A stretch of 64,000 bases of DNA, taken from the NCBI RefSeq assembly GCF_021233435.1, contig NZ_CP089468.1, positions 186,001 through 250,000 on the forward strand, in the 5' to 3' direction. Shown piece by piece: positions 36,116 through 43,658 of the stretch; position 1 is the first letter of the stretch; each line of letters begins with the position of its first letter. Source of the stretch: Halobacterium noricense. Its GTDB lineage: Archaea; Halobacteriota; Halobacteria; Halobacteriales; Halobacteriaceae. The notes beneath the pieces were generated by a model. It made no database searches. It was not told the DNA's origin and saw only the letters and a list, made by a program, of their open reading frames with translations. A program made the position numbers and the translations under genes.

Positions 36116-36189
36116 TGCCGCCTCCCCGATTTGAACGGGGGACAGCTCGATCTTCAGTCGAGTGCTCTCCCAGTCTGAGCTAAGGCGGC
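36116..36189 (-). tRNA. tRNA-Phe (GAA)
   Basis: Complete cloverleaf on the minus strand: acceptor GCCGCCT/AGGCGGC with discriminator A, anticodon arm CTCGA-CTGAAGA-TCGAG (GAA), and T-loop TTCAAAT. No intron and no encoded CCA. Its 3' end is duplicated at 35996. Confidence 0.97.
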
Positions 36190-36325
36190 GCGCAGTCGAG
36201 ACGACGGCAGTTGTAGGAAAAAGCGTTTCGAATCGCTTCGGGGCGGTGGGGCGCTCCCCGTCCGTCCTGCGGGCGACTGCTCGCTGGCCACAAGTGTAAT
36301 CTACCCGACGTTAGATGCGGCAGCC

Positions 36326-36784
36326 ATGGAGCAACTGGCCGCGCAGGTCCGCGACGCGCTACAGGCAGAACTGCCCGGTGGTCTCATCGGCGTCAGCTAC
36401 TACGACGAGAACGGCATCGGCCACGTCTACAGATGAGCCAGGCGAGTGCTTCGGGGCTTGACCCCGAGGTGAAGCCGACACTCAGACGTGTTCTGTTCGT
36501 TCGATATATCGTTCAATCGTCCCGCTGGATACCTGCCCGCCGTTCCGATGTAGTACGACTTTTTCCAGAACCCACCGCTCCATAGACACTCCTCCAAGTA
36601 CGGTTCGTGCTGTTCCCACATCTGCCGCGCCGTGATGCTCTTGACCGCCCGTACAATCTCGCAGTCCAGCGGTGTCGCATTCGCACTCGACCGCGACGCG
36701 GACTACGACCTTCGCAACGCGGTTCACGTCGTCGCGGGTATCGTCGAAGACTCCGAGTACGAACGGACGGCGGTGGAATCGTGA
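36326..36784 (+). pseudogene. Haloarchaeal gene interrupted by an IS200-type remnant
   Basis: The left half (36326-36436) reads MEQLAAQVRDALQAELPGGL and on to IGHVYR. The right half (about 36670-36784) reads AFALDRDADYDLRNAVHVVA and ends in VES. The pieces look like the N- and C-terminal parts of one small haloarchaeal protein, separated by an IS200-like insertion on the other strand. Intact homologues were not compared, so the reconstruction is an inference. Confidence 0.5.
36437..36665 (-). mobile_element. IS200/IS605-family remnant with tnpA 3' part
   Basis: On the minus strand this encodes the C-terminal part of a Y1 transposase: ITARQMWEQHEPYLEECLWS and GGFWKKSYYIGTAG, then in another frame QVSSGTIERYIERTEHV and a stop at 36482-36484. 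One missing base near 36530 shifts the frame. The catalytic His-U-His and start are gone. The subterminal hairpin CTTCGGGG...CCCCGAGGTGAAG (36449-36474) is typical of an IS200-type end. Confidence 0.7.
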
Positions 36785-36894
36785 GCACCGGCTTCCGACG
36801 CGCTAGCCGTAGAATTTTAGTGAATCGGGATGGTATCTTCTCACGAAGAGCCAGTCGTGGAACGGTGGCGAGTCGGCCGATGGAGGGAGACACC

Positions 36895-37104
36895 ATGACC
36901 GACCCAATCGACGACCTCGGCGAAATGGAACCGATCGGGGACGAACCCGAGATCAGCGACCGGCAAGAAGCCCGAATGGAGTTAGACGAGGAACAGACGG
37001 TCATCAGCGAGCGAACCGACAAGTTCGAGCTGACGAAGACCGACGACGCGGGCCGCGCCGACAAGGACCTCTACCACGAGGACATCGCGGAAGACCTCGA
37101 ATAG
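36895..37104 (+). CDS. Small acidic hypothetical protein
   Basis: A 69-aa protein starting MTDPIDDLGEMEPIGDEPEI, ending KDLYHEDIAEDLE. Strongly acidic and charged throughout, no membrane segment or motif. GC-rich codons match the host rather than the AT-rich element that begins about 250 bp further right. Function unknown. Confidence 0.6.
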   Translation: MTDPIDDLGEMEPIGDEPEISDRQEARMELDEEQTVISERTDKFELTKTDDAGRADKDLYHEDIAEDLE

Positions 37105-37380
37105 GTCGTGCGCTGCTCGTGTCGTACGACCGCGGTCGACACGCTGTTCGCTCGTCGCAGGAAGTGAGTGGATTCTGGCAGATTCGAACCGAAGGAAGAC
37201 GTGCTCGCTCACTGCGTTCGCTGCGCGCGACTTCCAGGGGTCGAATCCTTCCTCACCTCATTTACGACGGTCCGACGCGCTCAGCGACACAGCAGTCGCT
37301 GAGCGGCGTCGGTTTGCTGAAAATGGGTTCGGGCGGATTCTACCATCCTCCCGTCTTGCGATTCTGGAGACGTTTGAAAG
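37105..37380. other. Junction between host DNA and AT-rich element; candidate attachment region
   Basis: No gene. It holds tRNA-3'-end-like pieces: AGATTCGAACCG (37179-37190, minus orientation), GGGGTCGAATCC (plus, about 37237-37248), and TGGGTTCGGGCGGATTC (37324-37340), the reverse complement of a typical tRNA T-arm/acceptor end, right before the integrase. An inverted pair GTCGCTGAGC-like around 37280-37310 is also present. The last piece is the best attL candidate; the right-hand partner is outside the window. Confidence 0.4.
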
Positions 37381-38364
37381 ATGAATCCCAGTCTGTCAGT
37401 CCCAGAAGCAAAGACCACGTACATAGAATCACGCAAAACCGATGTAAGGGAAAGCACGCTCCAGAGTCACCATTACCGATTGAAGCACCTCGTGCGTTGG
37501 AGTGAAGAAGTCGCTAACATAGACACCGTAGGAGAGCTTGAGCGAGCCGACATAGACGAGTATGCGAAATGGCGACGAGATGATGGCGACTTGTCCAAGT
37601 CTTCGATGAAAGGACAGATGGACACGTTGAGAGTGTTCTTGAAGTACCTCGAACGCATCGGAGCCGTGGAAGATGATCTCTACGAAGCCGTTCCGAGTGT
37701 GTCCATGTCTCCTTCCGACCGCACGAATGACCGAATCGTAGAATCCGAGGAGGCACGGGAAATCTTGGATACATTAGACCGGTATCACTACGCCTCCGTG
37801 AAGCACGTATGGTTTCTCTTGGCTTGGCGTACCTGCGCCCGCATTAGTTCACTGCGTGCGTTGGACGTGGAAGACTACGACCCCGAAGAGCAGTTCATCT
37901 ATTTCCGAGAACGGGACGAGACTCATTTGAAAAACGGGGGGAGTGGTGAACGTCCCGTAGCCCTCTCAGATGAAACTTGCACTATATTAGACGACTATCT
38001 GGAGCAGAATAGAGTAGAGGTCGAAGACGACCAAGGACGTAACCCCTTGATTTCGTCTGCGCAGGGGCGAGTCCATAGGAACACAATGCGCAGGTGGTGT
38101 TACACTCTCACTTGTCCCTCGTTCTACTCAGACAACGATTGTGAATGCCAGCGGAATTCTAAGAATGCCTCTGAGTGTGAAGATTCAGTTTCTCCTCACG
38201 CCATTCGAAGAGGAAGTATCACTCATTTCCTGCAGAACGATTTGCCAGAGAAAGTTGTGAGTGATCGAGCTGACGTTTCCGAAGAAGTGCTGGACCAACA
38301 CTACGACTCCCGTTCACAAATGGACAAAATGGAACAGCGGAGAGATTACCTCAACAACGTCTAA
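37381..38364 (+). CDS. int: Tyrosine integrase (SNJ2-like)
   Basis: A 327-aa site-specific recombinase. The N-terminal SAM-like core-binding domain spans residues 8-100. Catalytic residues: R154 (CARISSLRAL), H273-x-x-R276 (HAIRRGS) and nucleophile Y308 (VLDQHYDSRS). The ending KMEQRRDYL is usual for the haloarchaeal family that includes the integrase of provirus SNJ2. A Cys-rich insertion (CPS...CEC...CED) before the HxxR box may bind zinc. First gene of the AT-rich element, next to the likely att site. Confidence 0.9.
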   Translation: MNPSLSVPEAKTTYIESRKTDVRESTLQSHHYRLKHLVRWSEEVANIDTVGELERADIDEYAKWRRDDGDLSKSSMKGQMDTLRVFLKYLERIGAVEDDLYEAVPSVSMSPSDRTNDRIVESEEAREILDTLDRYHYASVKHVWFLLAWRTCARISSLRALDVEDYDPEEQFIYFRERDETHLKNGGSGERPVALSDETCTILDDYLEQNRVEVEDDQGRNPLISSAQGRVHRNTMRRWCYTLTCPSFYSDNDCECQRNSKNASECEDSVSPHAIRRGSITHFLQNDLPEKVVSDRADVSEEVLDQHYDSRSQMDKMEQRRDYLNNV

Positions 38365-38429
38365 TTCTTACTTTTACTTAGGTTCAGTTCGAATATTTTA
38401 AGTTACTGCAAATCAAACAAGTATATGTT

Positions 38430-38702
38430 ATGAGCTTCGGAAACAATCCAGAACGAGAAGCGAGTAAGCCAGATGTAAAGTATCATGAATTCCGAAAAAC
38501 AGTGCAGGAACGAAACGAGCCGAAGCACGAATGGGTGGAAAACGGCATCATGAGTGTTTCTGAGTTCAACCGACTCAAAGAAGCAGATGAGCAAGCTGAA
38601 TATCGAGAAATTTGGGAGTCGGTTGAGCAAGACCGCCGTGAAGAAATGATGAGGGGTCGAGACCGTCACGGGCGAGAAGCTGAGCGACGTGAACGTAGAT
38701 AG
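38430..38702 (+). CDS. Small charged protein downstream of integrase
   Basis: A 90-aa hydrophilic protein (MSFGNNPEREASKPDVKYHE, ending in an Arg/Glu-rich helix). No family recognised. In SNJ2-type elements two small ORFs follow the integrase and affect integration and excision; the position makes this a candidate counterpart, without sequence proof. ATATTTTAAG at 38393-38402 is a likely TATA box. Confidence 0.65.
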   Translation: MSFGNNPEREASKPDVKYHEFRKTVQERNEPKHEWVENGIMSVSEFNRLKEADEQAEYREIWESVEQDRREEMMRGRDRHGREAERRERR

Positions 38703-38706
38703 GGCT

Positions 38707-39033
38707 ATGGACGAATGGCAATTAGTCGCCAGATGCAAGAACGAACGTAGCTATCTCTACCGTCGCCCGGACTCCGATATCTTCGAAGTGAGGTCAGTAC
38801 ATGAAGATGATCAGTTGTTCAAGATAGAGAATCCTGATCACGATTTATTCGAACCCATAGTTGTGGACTTCTACCCACAAATGAATTCGAAAGCAGTTCG
38901 AGCGATTCAGAGCAATCAGATTGAAGCATACGACGAATTAGATATCGAAGAAGGATTTGCTGTCGTTGATGAGGATAAGATTGAGTTTGAGTGTTCCACA
39001 GAGTCGGAAGAAATCCTTTCTGCTTCGTTGTAG
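38707..39033 (+). CDS. Hypothetical protein
   Basis: A 108-aa acidic protein starting MDEWQLVARCKNERSYLYRR. Alternating strands (SDIFEVRSVHEDDQLFKIEN) and a long central helix. An alternative GTG start at 38689 would overlap the previous gene. Not recognised. Same transcription direction as the integrase and the 90-aa gene. Confidence 0.6.
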   Translation: MDEWQLVARCKNERSYLYRRPDSDIFEVRSVHEDDQLFKIENPDHDLFEPIVVDFYPQMNSKAVRAIQSNQIEAYDELDIEEGFAVVDEDKIEFECSTESEEILSASL

Positions 39034-39039
39034 ATCTAA

Positions 39040-39396
39040 CTATACACTCACTTCGTTCGCTACAGATTCCTCCGCAGTACGATATTCTTCAAATACCACA
39101 TCTGGATCTTTGTGCAGTAGAATCAGAGTTTCCTCAAAATCCGCCTTAGAATTGTTACCCCATCGTGACGTGTAAATAGTCCAAGAATCCTCGCTCAGCT
39201 TCCCCACGGACACATTATTCGTATCATCGATGTGGAATAAATACTCAGTTCCATCAGTCGAATCCGTGATAGACCATTTGTCTCCATTTGCTGTTTCTTT
39301 GTATTCGATCTCGTTAGGCTCCACGTCATCCATATCCTCCGCCATTTGTTCAACCGCAAGTAGCCTATTATGTATGAAATCTTTACTAAATACCAT
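39040..39396 (-). CDS. Hypothetical protein
   Basis: A 118-aa protein starting MVFSKDFIHNRLLAVEQMAE. Beta-rich middle (KWSITDSTDGTEYLFHIDDT) and an acidic end. Convergent with the gene at 38707. No family recognised. The intergenic stretch 39397-39700 to its right is AT-rich (poor in long frames) and shows no gene. Confidence 0.6.
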   Translation of the reverse strand: MVFSKDFIHNRLLAVEQMAEDMDDVEPNEIEYKETANGDKWSITDSTDGTEYLFHIDDTNNVSVGKLSEDSWTIYTSRWGNNSKADFEETLILLHKDPDVVFEEYRTAEESVANEVSV

Positions 39397-39700
39397 ACCT
39401 AATTATAGGGAATCAAGAAACATAAATGTAATGAACTGACTCTATCTGGAAATATTCCGATAGTCGATCACGGTACTGCGAACGCATTATAACGCCCACA
39501 CAGTATACTCAGGTTTTACCTGCACTCCACCAGCTACAGCAGTGAATAATCAGCCACAGCTGAGGAAAGTGTGTATATACCTTTTTCTGAATCTTACCAA
39601 ATCACAATTCACGTTTACTTATTTTCTCGAAAATACCCAAAGTAATTTAGGCATAGAGGTTCTAACTATCAATATAGCAATAATATAGTGGTGATTCACA

Positions 39701-39820
39701 ATGAGCATACATCAAAAACAATCTGAAGATCGAACAGTGAAAGTCTGCAACATTCATTCGGTTTTATACGACCCAGATAAGCGAGATCAATGTCCAATCT
39801 GTGCGAAATCCTCTAACTAA
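39701..39820 (+). CDS. Mini zinc-ribbon protein, 39 aa
   Basis: Starts MSIHQKQSEDRTVKVCNIHS and ends QCPICAKSSN. The pattern C-x2-H...C-x2-C suggests one zinc site. AATATAGCAATAATATA at 39671-39687 places the transcription start close to the ATG, giving a leaderless or near-leaderless mRNA. Single-zinc miniproteins are frequent in haloarchaeal viruses and their genomes. Function unknown. Confidence 0.6.
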   Translation: MSIHQKQSEDRTVKVCNIHSVLYDPDKRDQCPICAKSSN

Positions 39821-39954
39821 CCTTTCTCAAAAATTATTTTGTGAGCAGTTCTCACCAGAGAGTGCGAAGGAAAGGGTGTGTTCAGAAACCCAATCAGTCC
39901 AGAGAAGCCTTCTCTCCGCAAAATCCATTTCGGGACAACCCCCCTGCCACCACC

Positions 39955-40060
39955 GCAACCGCTAACTATACTATATACTAACTATACTAACTAACACTTT
40001 ACTTACTACTTACTACTACTGTAGAACTCTAACTAACAGTTAAACTGTGGCAACTTATTT
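39955..40060. other. AT-rich direct-repeat region, candidate replication origin
   Basis: CTAACTATACT occurs at 39962-39972 and 39978-39988 (16-bp period), followed by CTAACTAAC, TTACTTACTACTTACTACTACT, and CTAACTAACAGTTAAACTG. The stretch lies in a 266-bp gap (39821-40086) between two genes, next to a large uncharacterised gene with a possible DNA-binding region. Iteron-like repeats by a gene of that kind suggest an origin, but no recognised Rep protein was found. Confidence 0.3.
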
Positions 40061-40086
40061 AGGGTAGGAAACATATTGTATTTGGT

Positions 40087-41253
40087 ATGAAGATGAACGA
40101 AACTCTCTATCAGAATACAGAATCGAACAGAAAGCAACCAACGATGCCATTTTGGACGTATGAGTGGCTGAAAAGAGGTGATGATGAGGTAATGTCCAAG
40201 GGAGTCAAAGCGTATGAAGCTCTTCTCTTCGCTAACGATGAATATGAGGACTCTGCGAACGATTTAGAGGAGTTTGTTGATGACCGATTGACCACCCTTG
40301 CTTCCCCCTCTCTACTCACAGCCGTTCAAAAAATAAAATTTGAGAAAGCTGTTGGCAATGTTGAAGAATTCGCTTCAGATTACGCTGATTTTGACTCAGA
40401 CGAGCGTGCAGATCATGTCAACATCCATTTGCCGACGACTCTGACTGAACAACTAACAGTACAGCGTGGGTTAGGCGATCACATTGCTGATGCTGTATAT
40501 GACCTCGTAGAATCAGCATACAGTGACCGAATGGATCGAATCCAATGCAAGAAAGAGTTGGTCGAATTCCTCGAAGATGAACGACGGACTCTATCTCACG
40601 ATGTTGCTCAGGCTGTTGTGGAAGGCGACTCGGATAAATACAGAGTAGATGAAGCTCACCGGGAACTGAATCTTGTTCGTTCTGATGACTGGCACGAGTC
40701 CGATTCAGTCACTATCTCTATCCTCGAAGACCGTGGCGAAGATATCACAGAGGGCGTATCGAACCGAAGCCAAGCTCTCGATACTGCTCTTAAAAATTCG
40801 GATCGAGATTGGGATAGAGAAGAGGCGATTGAGAAGGCGAAGGAAGTGTTTGGTGTCCACGAGTCTACTGCCGAAGAGTACGTTGATACAATCCAGATTT
40901 CCTCAATGACTGACGACGTTGTGGAAGTGGATACGACCAAGATCGTAGATCACATCGCAAACACGGGCTGGGACTGGACTGATCACGACGAATCTCAAGA
41001 CATGTATGAATACGTTGGACTGAATGAGGATGATATGATCGAAGGTGAATTCACTACAGACGAGGCACACGAGTTGGTGGATGACCTATCTGCGAAAACA
41101 ATGAAAGCAGATGCATATGATGATACAAGGCAAAATGCTCAAGAATCACTCCACACGCTCGTTGTTGCCCTCCGCAAGGTACTGGATGATGGGTATGATG
41201 ATGAGAAAAGGTCGCACAGGGTTTTGAAAAGTATTGGCGCAGTCGATATCTGA
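40087..41253 (+). CDS. Uncharacterised 388-aa protein with possible ribbon-helix-helix segment
   Basis: Acidic, soluble protein, the largest early gene of the element. Residues about 115-160 (VNIHLPTTLTEQLTVQRGLG, then DHIADAVYDLVESAYSD) look like a ribbon-helix-helix segment as in haloarchaeal plasmid regulators, and AIEKAKEVFGVHESTAEEYV near 265 looks like a helix-turn-helix. It might be a replication, partition or regulatory protein for the adjacent repeats. Start ATG at 40087 or 40093. No family recognised. Confidence 0.7.
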   Translation: MKMNETLYQNTESNRKQPTMPFWTYEWLKRGDDEVMSKGVKAYEALLFANDEYEDSANDLEEFVDDRLTTLASPSLLTAVQKIKFEKAVGNVEEFASDYADFDSDERADHVNIHLPTTLTEQLTVQRGLGDHIADAVYDLVESAYSDRMDRIQCKKELVEFLEDERRTLSHDVAQAVVEGDSDKYRVDEAHRELNLVRSDDWHESDSVTISILEDRGEDITEGVSNRSQALDTALKNSDRDWDREEAIEKAKEVFGVHESTAEEYVDTIQISSMTDDVVEVDTTKIVDHIANTGWDWTDHDESQDMYEYVGLNEDDMIEGEFTTDEAHELVDDLSAKTMKADAYDDTRQNAQESLHTLVVALRKVLDDGYDDEKRSHRVLKSIGAVDI

Positions 41254-41329
41254 ACTGCTCAGAAAATAAAATATGATTTATCCTACTGTATTGGTGTACT
41301 ATTCTCTCTATTTCTCTATCTTGAGAGTT

Positions 41330-41581
41330 TCAAACCAGTATTTTCGGGGTGTGAATTAGGGCTATTTTGAAAACGTAATGAACATAATTTCGTGAATTAG
41401 TTTCTGAGACCGTTCGAATTCCTTTCATTTCTACCTCGCTAATATAGTTTGAAATTTTCCCAGCTTGGCTGTAATGCTTTTGCTGAATTTCTCGCCCGAC
41501 AACCTTTGTTATGGATCCTATCTGAAAATCAACTGCAGAAAAAATACGCCTAATCTGAACAACCTGACTTCCTAAATATAT
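41330..41581 (-). other. Open frame without a start codon, downstream of wHTH gene
   Basis: Between stop codons at 41582-41584 and 41330-41332 the minus strand is open for 83 codons. It reads in part QIGSITKVVGREIQQKHYSQ and GKISNYISEVEMKGIRTVSE, a winged-helix-like pattern. The only ATG gives 32 residues. This is probably a 5'-truncated gene relic. Nothing else was seen in 41254-41591. Confidence 0.3.
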
Positions 41582-41591
41582 CTAAGTATAC

Positions 41592-41903
41592 CTATACTGG
41601 GAAGAAATCATCTGAGTTCTCATACATCTCAGATTCATCTGGCTGAGGTAACATAGATTCATCTGGCTGAGGTAACATAGATTCATCTGGTATGTAGAAA
41701 CCTGTCTGAGAGACTTCTGATACTGTTATGAGTCCTTCTTCTTCCAGAGTTTGTAAACACTCTCTAACCGTTGGCTCACTAATTTCTACCCAATCTCGCA
41801 TATACCGATATAATTCGGGTGCTGTGAATCCACGTCCATTCTTTTGATAATACATCTGTGCATATTTCTGTACTCTCACGACATTCCTGTGCGATTCACT
41901 CAT
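41592..41903 (-). CDS. Winged-helix repressor-like protein
   Basis: A 103-aa protein starting MSESHRNVVRVQKYAQMYYQ. The winged helix is FTAPELYRYMRDWVEISEPT then VRECLQTLEEEGLITVSEV. The tail carries a duplicated octapeptide DESMLPQP encoded by a perfect 24-bp tandem repeat (41632-41691). Divergent from the gene at 41994, with operator-like palindromes between. Possible switch regulator of the element. Confidence 0.75.
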   Translation of the reverse strand: MSESHRNVVRVQKYAQMYYQKNGRGFTAPELYRYMRDWVEISEPTVRECLQTLEEEGLITVSEVSQTGFYIPDESMLPQPDESMLPQPDESEMYENSDDFFPV

Positions 41904-41974
41904 ACATATACATAGAACCCAACGCCCTATAATAATTTCCACCAAATTTTAAGGCGAATATTATTAGGATGGTC

Positions 41975-41993
41975 TACATACATATAGTATGTA
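41975..41993. promoter_or_regulatory. Palindrome touching the start codon of the 41994 gene
   Basis: TACATAC-ATATA-GTATGTA is a perfect 7+5+7 inverted repeat ending one base before the ATG at 41994. The mRNA of that gene is then probably leaderless (TATA-like GAATATTATT at about 41956). A related TACATATACATA lies at 41903-41914 before the divergent wHTH gene, so one protein could act on both. Confidence 0.5.
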
Positions 41994-42218
41994 ATGAATC
42001 TAATAGATTATCTCGAAGGCAGTACAGATTACGATGACAAAATGGAGATATACGAGGAATTCGCACAGCGAGCCTTAGAGAGAGATGACCTCGAAGAGTA
42101 CTACGCTTCGCAGTCAGAGGAAGACGTTATTTCTTCTCTGACGATGTTTGATTATGCAGTACAGGACCACGCTGGGAAGCAGGATTCTGATGGCGAAGGA
42201 GGTGAATCAGATGAGTGA
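41994..42218 (+). CDS. Small acidic protein
   Basis: A 74-aa protein starting MNLIDYLEGSTDYDDKMEIY, very rich in Asp and Glu, no motif. First gene right of the divergent promoter region, and its end overlaps the next gene by 8 bp. Unknown role; position suggests an early regulatory operon. Confidence 0.6.
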   Translation: MNLIDYLEGSTDYDDKMEIYEEFAQRALERDDLEEYYASQSEEDVISSLTMFDYAVQDHAGKQDSDGEGGESDE

Positions 42219-42462
42219 ATCACCTACTGAATTCTTCGAGTCAGTCATCGATGACGTAGATGAACGCCGTGAAGAACTGATCCGAGCGCACGAGGAGCTG
42301 GACCGAGAGAAAATCATCCGAGTAGAGAACATGGACACTGGCGAGTACGACTATACGCCTGTCCGAGTGGCGCAACCGCCTATTCTGGAGAGTGCATTAA
42401 CGGAGGAATGCAAACAGGCGACCGTAATTGATGAAGTGCAGTATATGGCTGAGGACGTATGA
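42211..42462 (+). CDS. Small acidic helical protein
   Basis: An 83-aa protein starting MSESPTEFFESVIDDVDERR. The first half is a long charged helix and the second half a short beta region (RVENMDTGEYDYTPVRVAQP). A strong AAGGAGGTG ribosome site lies before the ATG, inside the preceding gene. Not recognised. Confidence 0.65.
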   Translation: MSESPTEFFESVIDDVDERREELIRAHEELDREKIIRVENMDTGEYDYTPVRVAQPPILESALTEECKQATVIDEVQYMAEDV

Positions 42463-42464
42463 AT

Positions 42465-42863
42465 TCAGATATTGTGCGCAGTGTGGATTGATTCTCCTTC
42501 TTCAGATGCATACACTAAATGTAGATCATCGTCTTCAATCTGCTCCCAGTCCTCTTCGTCTGGGTCTGTGATATATGCCATACGTATACCCAGATGCTTC
42601 GCATAGAGGAGATCTACATCAGTCACATGGGCGATTGGATCATCCTCTGTAATCCGTACAATTTCGTGTGTAATGTCTGAATATGTTCCGCTCGGAACGT
42701 TGTCTATATCGAAGTCAATATCGAGTAAAGCGTCGAGCAGGGTTTCGGTATCCTCGTGGACGTATTTATCCACGATCTTCTGAGCGATTGTATCTCCTAC
42801 CCCGTGTACGTTCTCTGTTAACCAACTCTTAGCTAACCGTCTTTTAGTTTCTACGTCTACCAT
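42465..42863 (-). CDS. Protein with helix-hairpin-helix motif
   Basis: A 132-aa protein; start ATG 42861-42863 (MVDVETKRRLAKSWLTENVH). The stretch NVHGVGDTIAQKIVDKYVHE fits a helix-hairpin-helix as used for non-specific DNA contacts. The rest is acidic. AACAAATG-like AT box 25-30 bp upstream implies a leaderless mRNA. Convergent with the gene at 42211, 2 bp apart. DNA metabolism role inferred. Confidence 0.6.
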   Translation of the reverse strand: MVDVETKRRLAKSWLTENVHGVGDTIAQKIVDKYVHEDTETLLDALLDIDFDIDNVPSGTYSDITHEIVRITEDDPIAHVTDVDLLYAKHLGIRMAYITDPDEEDWEQIEDDDLHLVYASEEGESIHTAHNI

Positions 42864-43002
42864 ACCTCTGTTTTGTATGACTACATTTGTTATTCTTTTC
42901 ACATCCTTCAATCAGTTTTCTGCGCATTTGGCGATACATTTTTAGGATAGTTGACACTATTATAGGTTGTTCACCGCCGGGGGTTTCTATACCTCTTTCC
43001 GT

Positions 43003-43086
43003 GAGAGTGTGCCCGAGTTTGGTCAAAGGGAGTGGACTTAGGATCCACTGGTGAGTCCTTCGCAGGTTCAAATCCTGCCATTCTCA
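43003..43086 (+). tRNA. tRNA-Leu (UAG)
   Basis: Type II tRNA: acceptor GAGAGTG/CATTCTC with discriminator A, anticodon arm GTGGA-CTTAGGA-TCCAC (TAG), long variable arm TGGTGAGTCCTTC, T-loop TTCAAAT. First of five tRNA genes in the element. It would read CUA and other CUN codons. Confidence 0.93.
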
Positions 43087-43090
43087 TTTG

Positions 43091-43137
43091 GGGTCGATGG
43101 AACGGCAGGAATCAAATCAAAACTGTCGTGATGACCC
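43091..43137 (+). ncRNA. Stem-loop between viral tRNA genes
   Basis: GGGTC (43091-43095) pairs with GACCC (43133-43137), and inner CGGCAG pairs with CTGTCG around an A-rich loop. The GTGATGA near its 3' side also fits a C-box of a C/D guide RNA, with CTGA near 43199 as possible D box. Not assigned; the rest of 43087-43219 has no gene. Confidence 0.3.
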
Positions 43138-43219
43138 AAATAGAACTCGTGAAGCCTCTGTATATGCTGTTAGGGGACTTTCAATAGGGCTATTAGCCTG
43201 AATAGGGCGAATGCCACCA

Positions 43220-43293
43220 GAGAGTGTGGTCCAATTCGGCAAGACACTCGGCTTACATCCGAGAGGTTGGAAGTTCAAATCTTCCCTCTCTCA
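43220..43293 (+). tRNA. tRNA-Val (UAC)
   Basis: Acceptor GAGAGTG/CTCTCTC (one T-T mismatch), discriminator A, anticodon arm CTCGG-CTTACAT-CCGAG (TAC), T-arm GGAAG-TTCAAAT-CTTCC. Reads GUA. Separated from the next tRNA by 5 bp. Confidence 0.88.
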
Positions 43294-43298
43294 TTTGT

Positions 43299-43370
43299 GG
43301 GCTGATAGTTCAGTGGTAGAACGCCATCTTTGCAAGATGGAAGCCGTGAGTTCGACTCTCACTCAGTCCA
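43299..43370 (+). tRNA. tRNA-Ala (UGC)
   Basis: Acceptor GGGCTGA/TCAGTCC, which has G-T at the third pair as the alanine identity wobble expected, discriminator A, anticodon arm CCATC-TTTGCAA-GATGG (TGC). Reads GCA. Two bases separate it from tRNA-Thr. Confidence 0.93.
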
Positions 43371-43372
43371 TT

Positions 43373-43447
43373 GCTCGTGTAGCTCAGGCTGGTCAGAGCA
43401 ATTGCCTTGTAAGCAATACGTCAGGGGTTCGAATCCCCTTGCGAGCT
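43373..43447 (+). tRNA. tRNA-Thr (UGU)
   Basis: Acceptor GCTCGTG/TGCGAGC (two wobble pairs), discriminator T, anticodon arm ATTGC-CTTGTAA-GCAAT (TGT), T-arm AGGGG-TTCGAAT-CCCCT. Reads ACA. Three bases before tRNA-Leu. Confidence 0.92.
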
Positions 43448-43450
43448 TCT

Positions 43451-43533
43451 GAGAGTGTGTCCGAGTGGTCAAAGGAGATCCGCTTAAGACGGATTGGTGC
43501 AGACCTACGGAGGTTCGACTCCTCTCACTCTCA
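43451..43533 (+). tRNA. tRNA-Leu (UAA)
   Basis: Type II tRNA: acceptor GAGAGTG/CACTCTC, discriminator A, anticodon arm ATCCG-CTTAAGA-CGGAT (TAA), variable arm with TGGTGCAGACCTACG, T-loop TTCGACT. Reads UUA, a codon rare in GC-rich haloarchaea but common in this element. Confidence 0.93.
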
Positions 43534-43658
43534 TTCGCACACGTGACTTACTCATTTTGAGCCAAACACAGGCACGTATTCTTACTCAGAACAGACTAAC
43601 CAATCTTCTATGAGTATTCCATCGTCTACAAGAAGAAACCGCTTAGAATGCGTCTCAA

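Noticed and set aside
37178-37265. Functional tRNA at the element junction
   Set aside because: Only T-arm-like fragments in both orientations are present; no acceptor pairing or anticodon arm could be built.
42844-43071. 75-codon minus-strand frame
   Set aside because: It covers tRNA-Leu and the promoter of the helix-hairpin-helix gene and shows no protein-like pattern.
43211-43546. 111-codon plus-strand frame through the tRNA cluster
   Set aside because: It is made of tRNA sequence.
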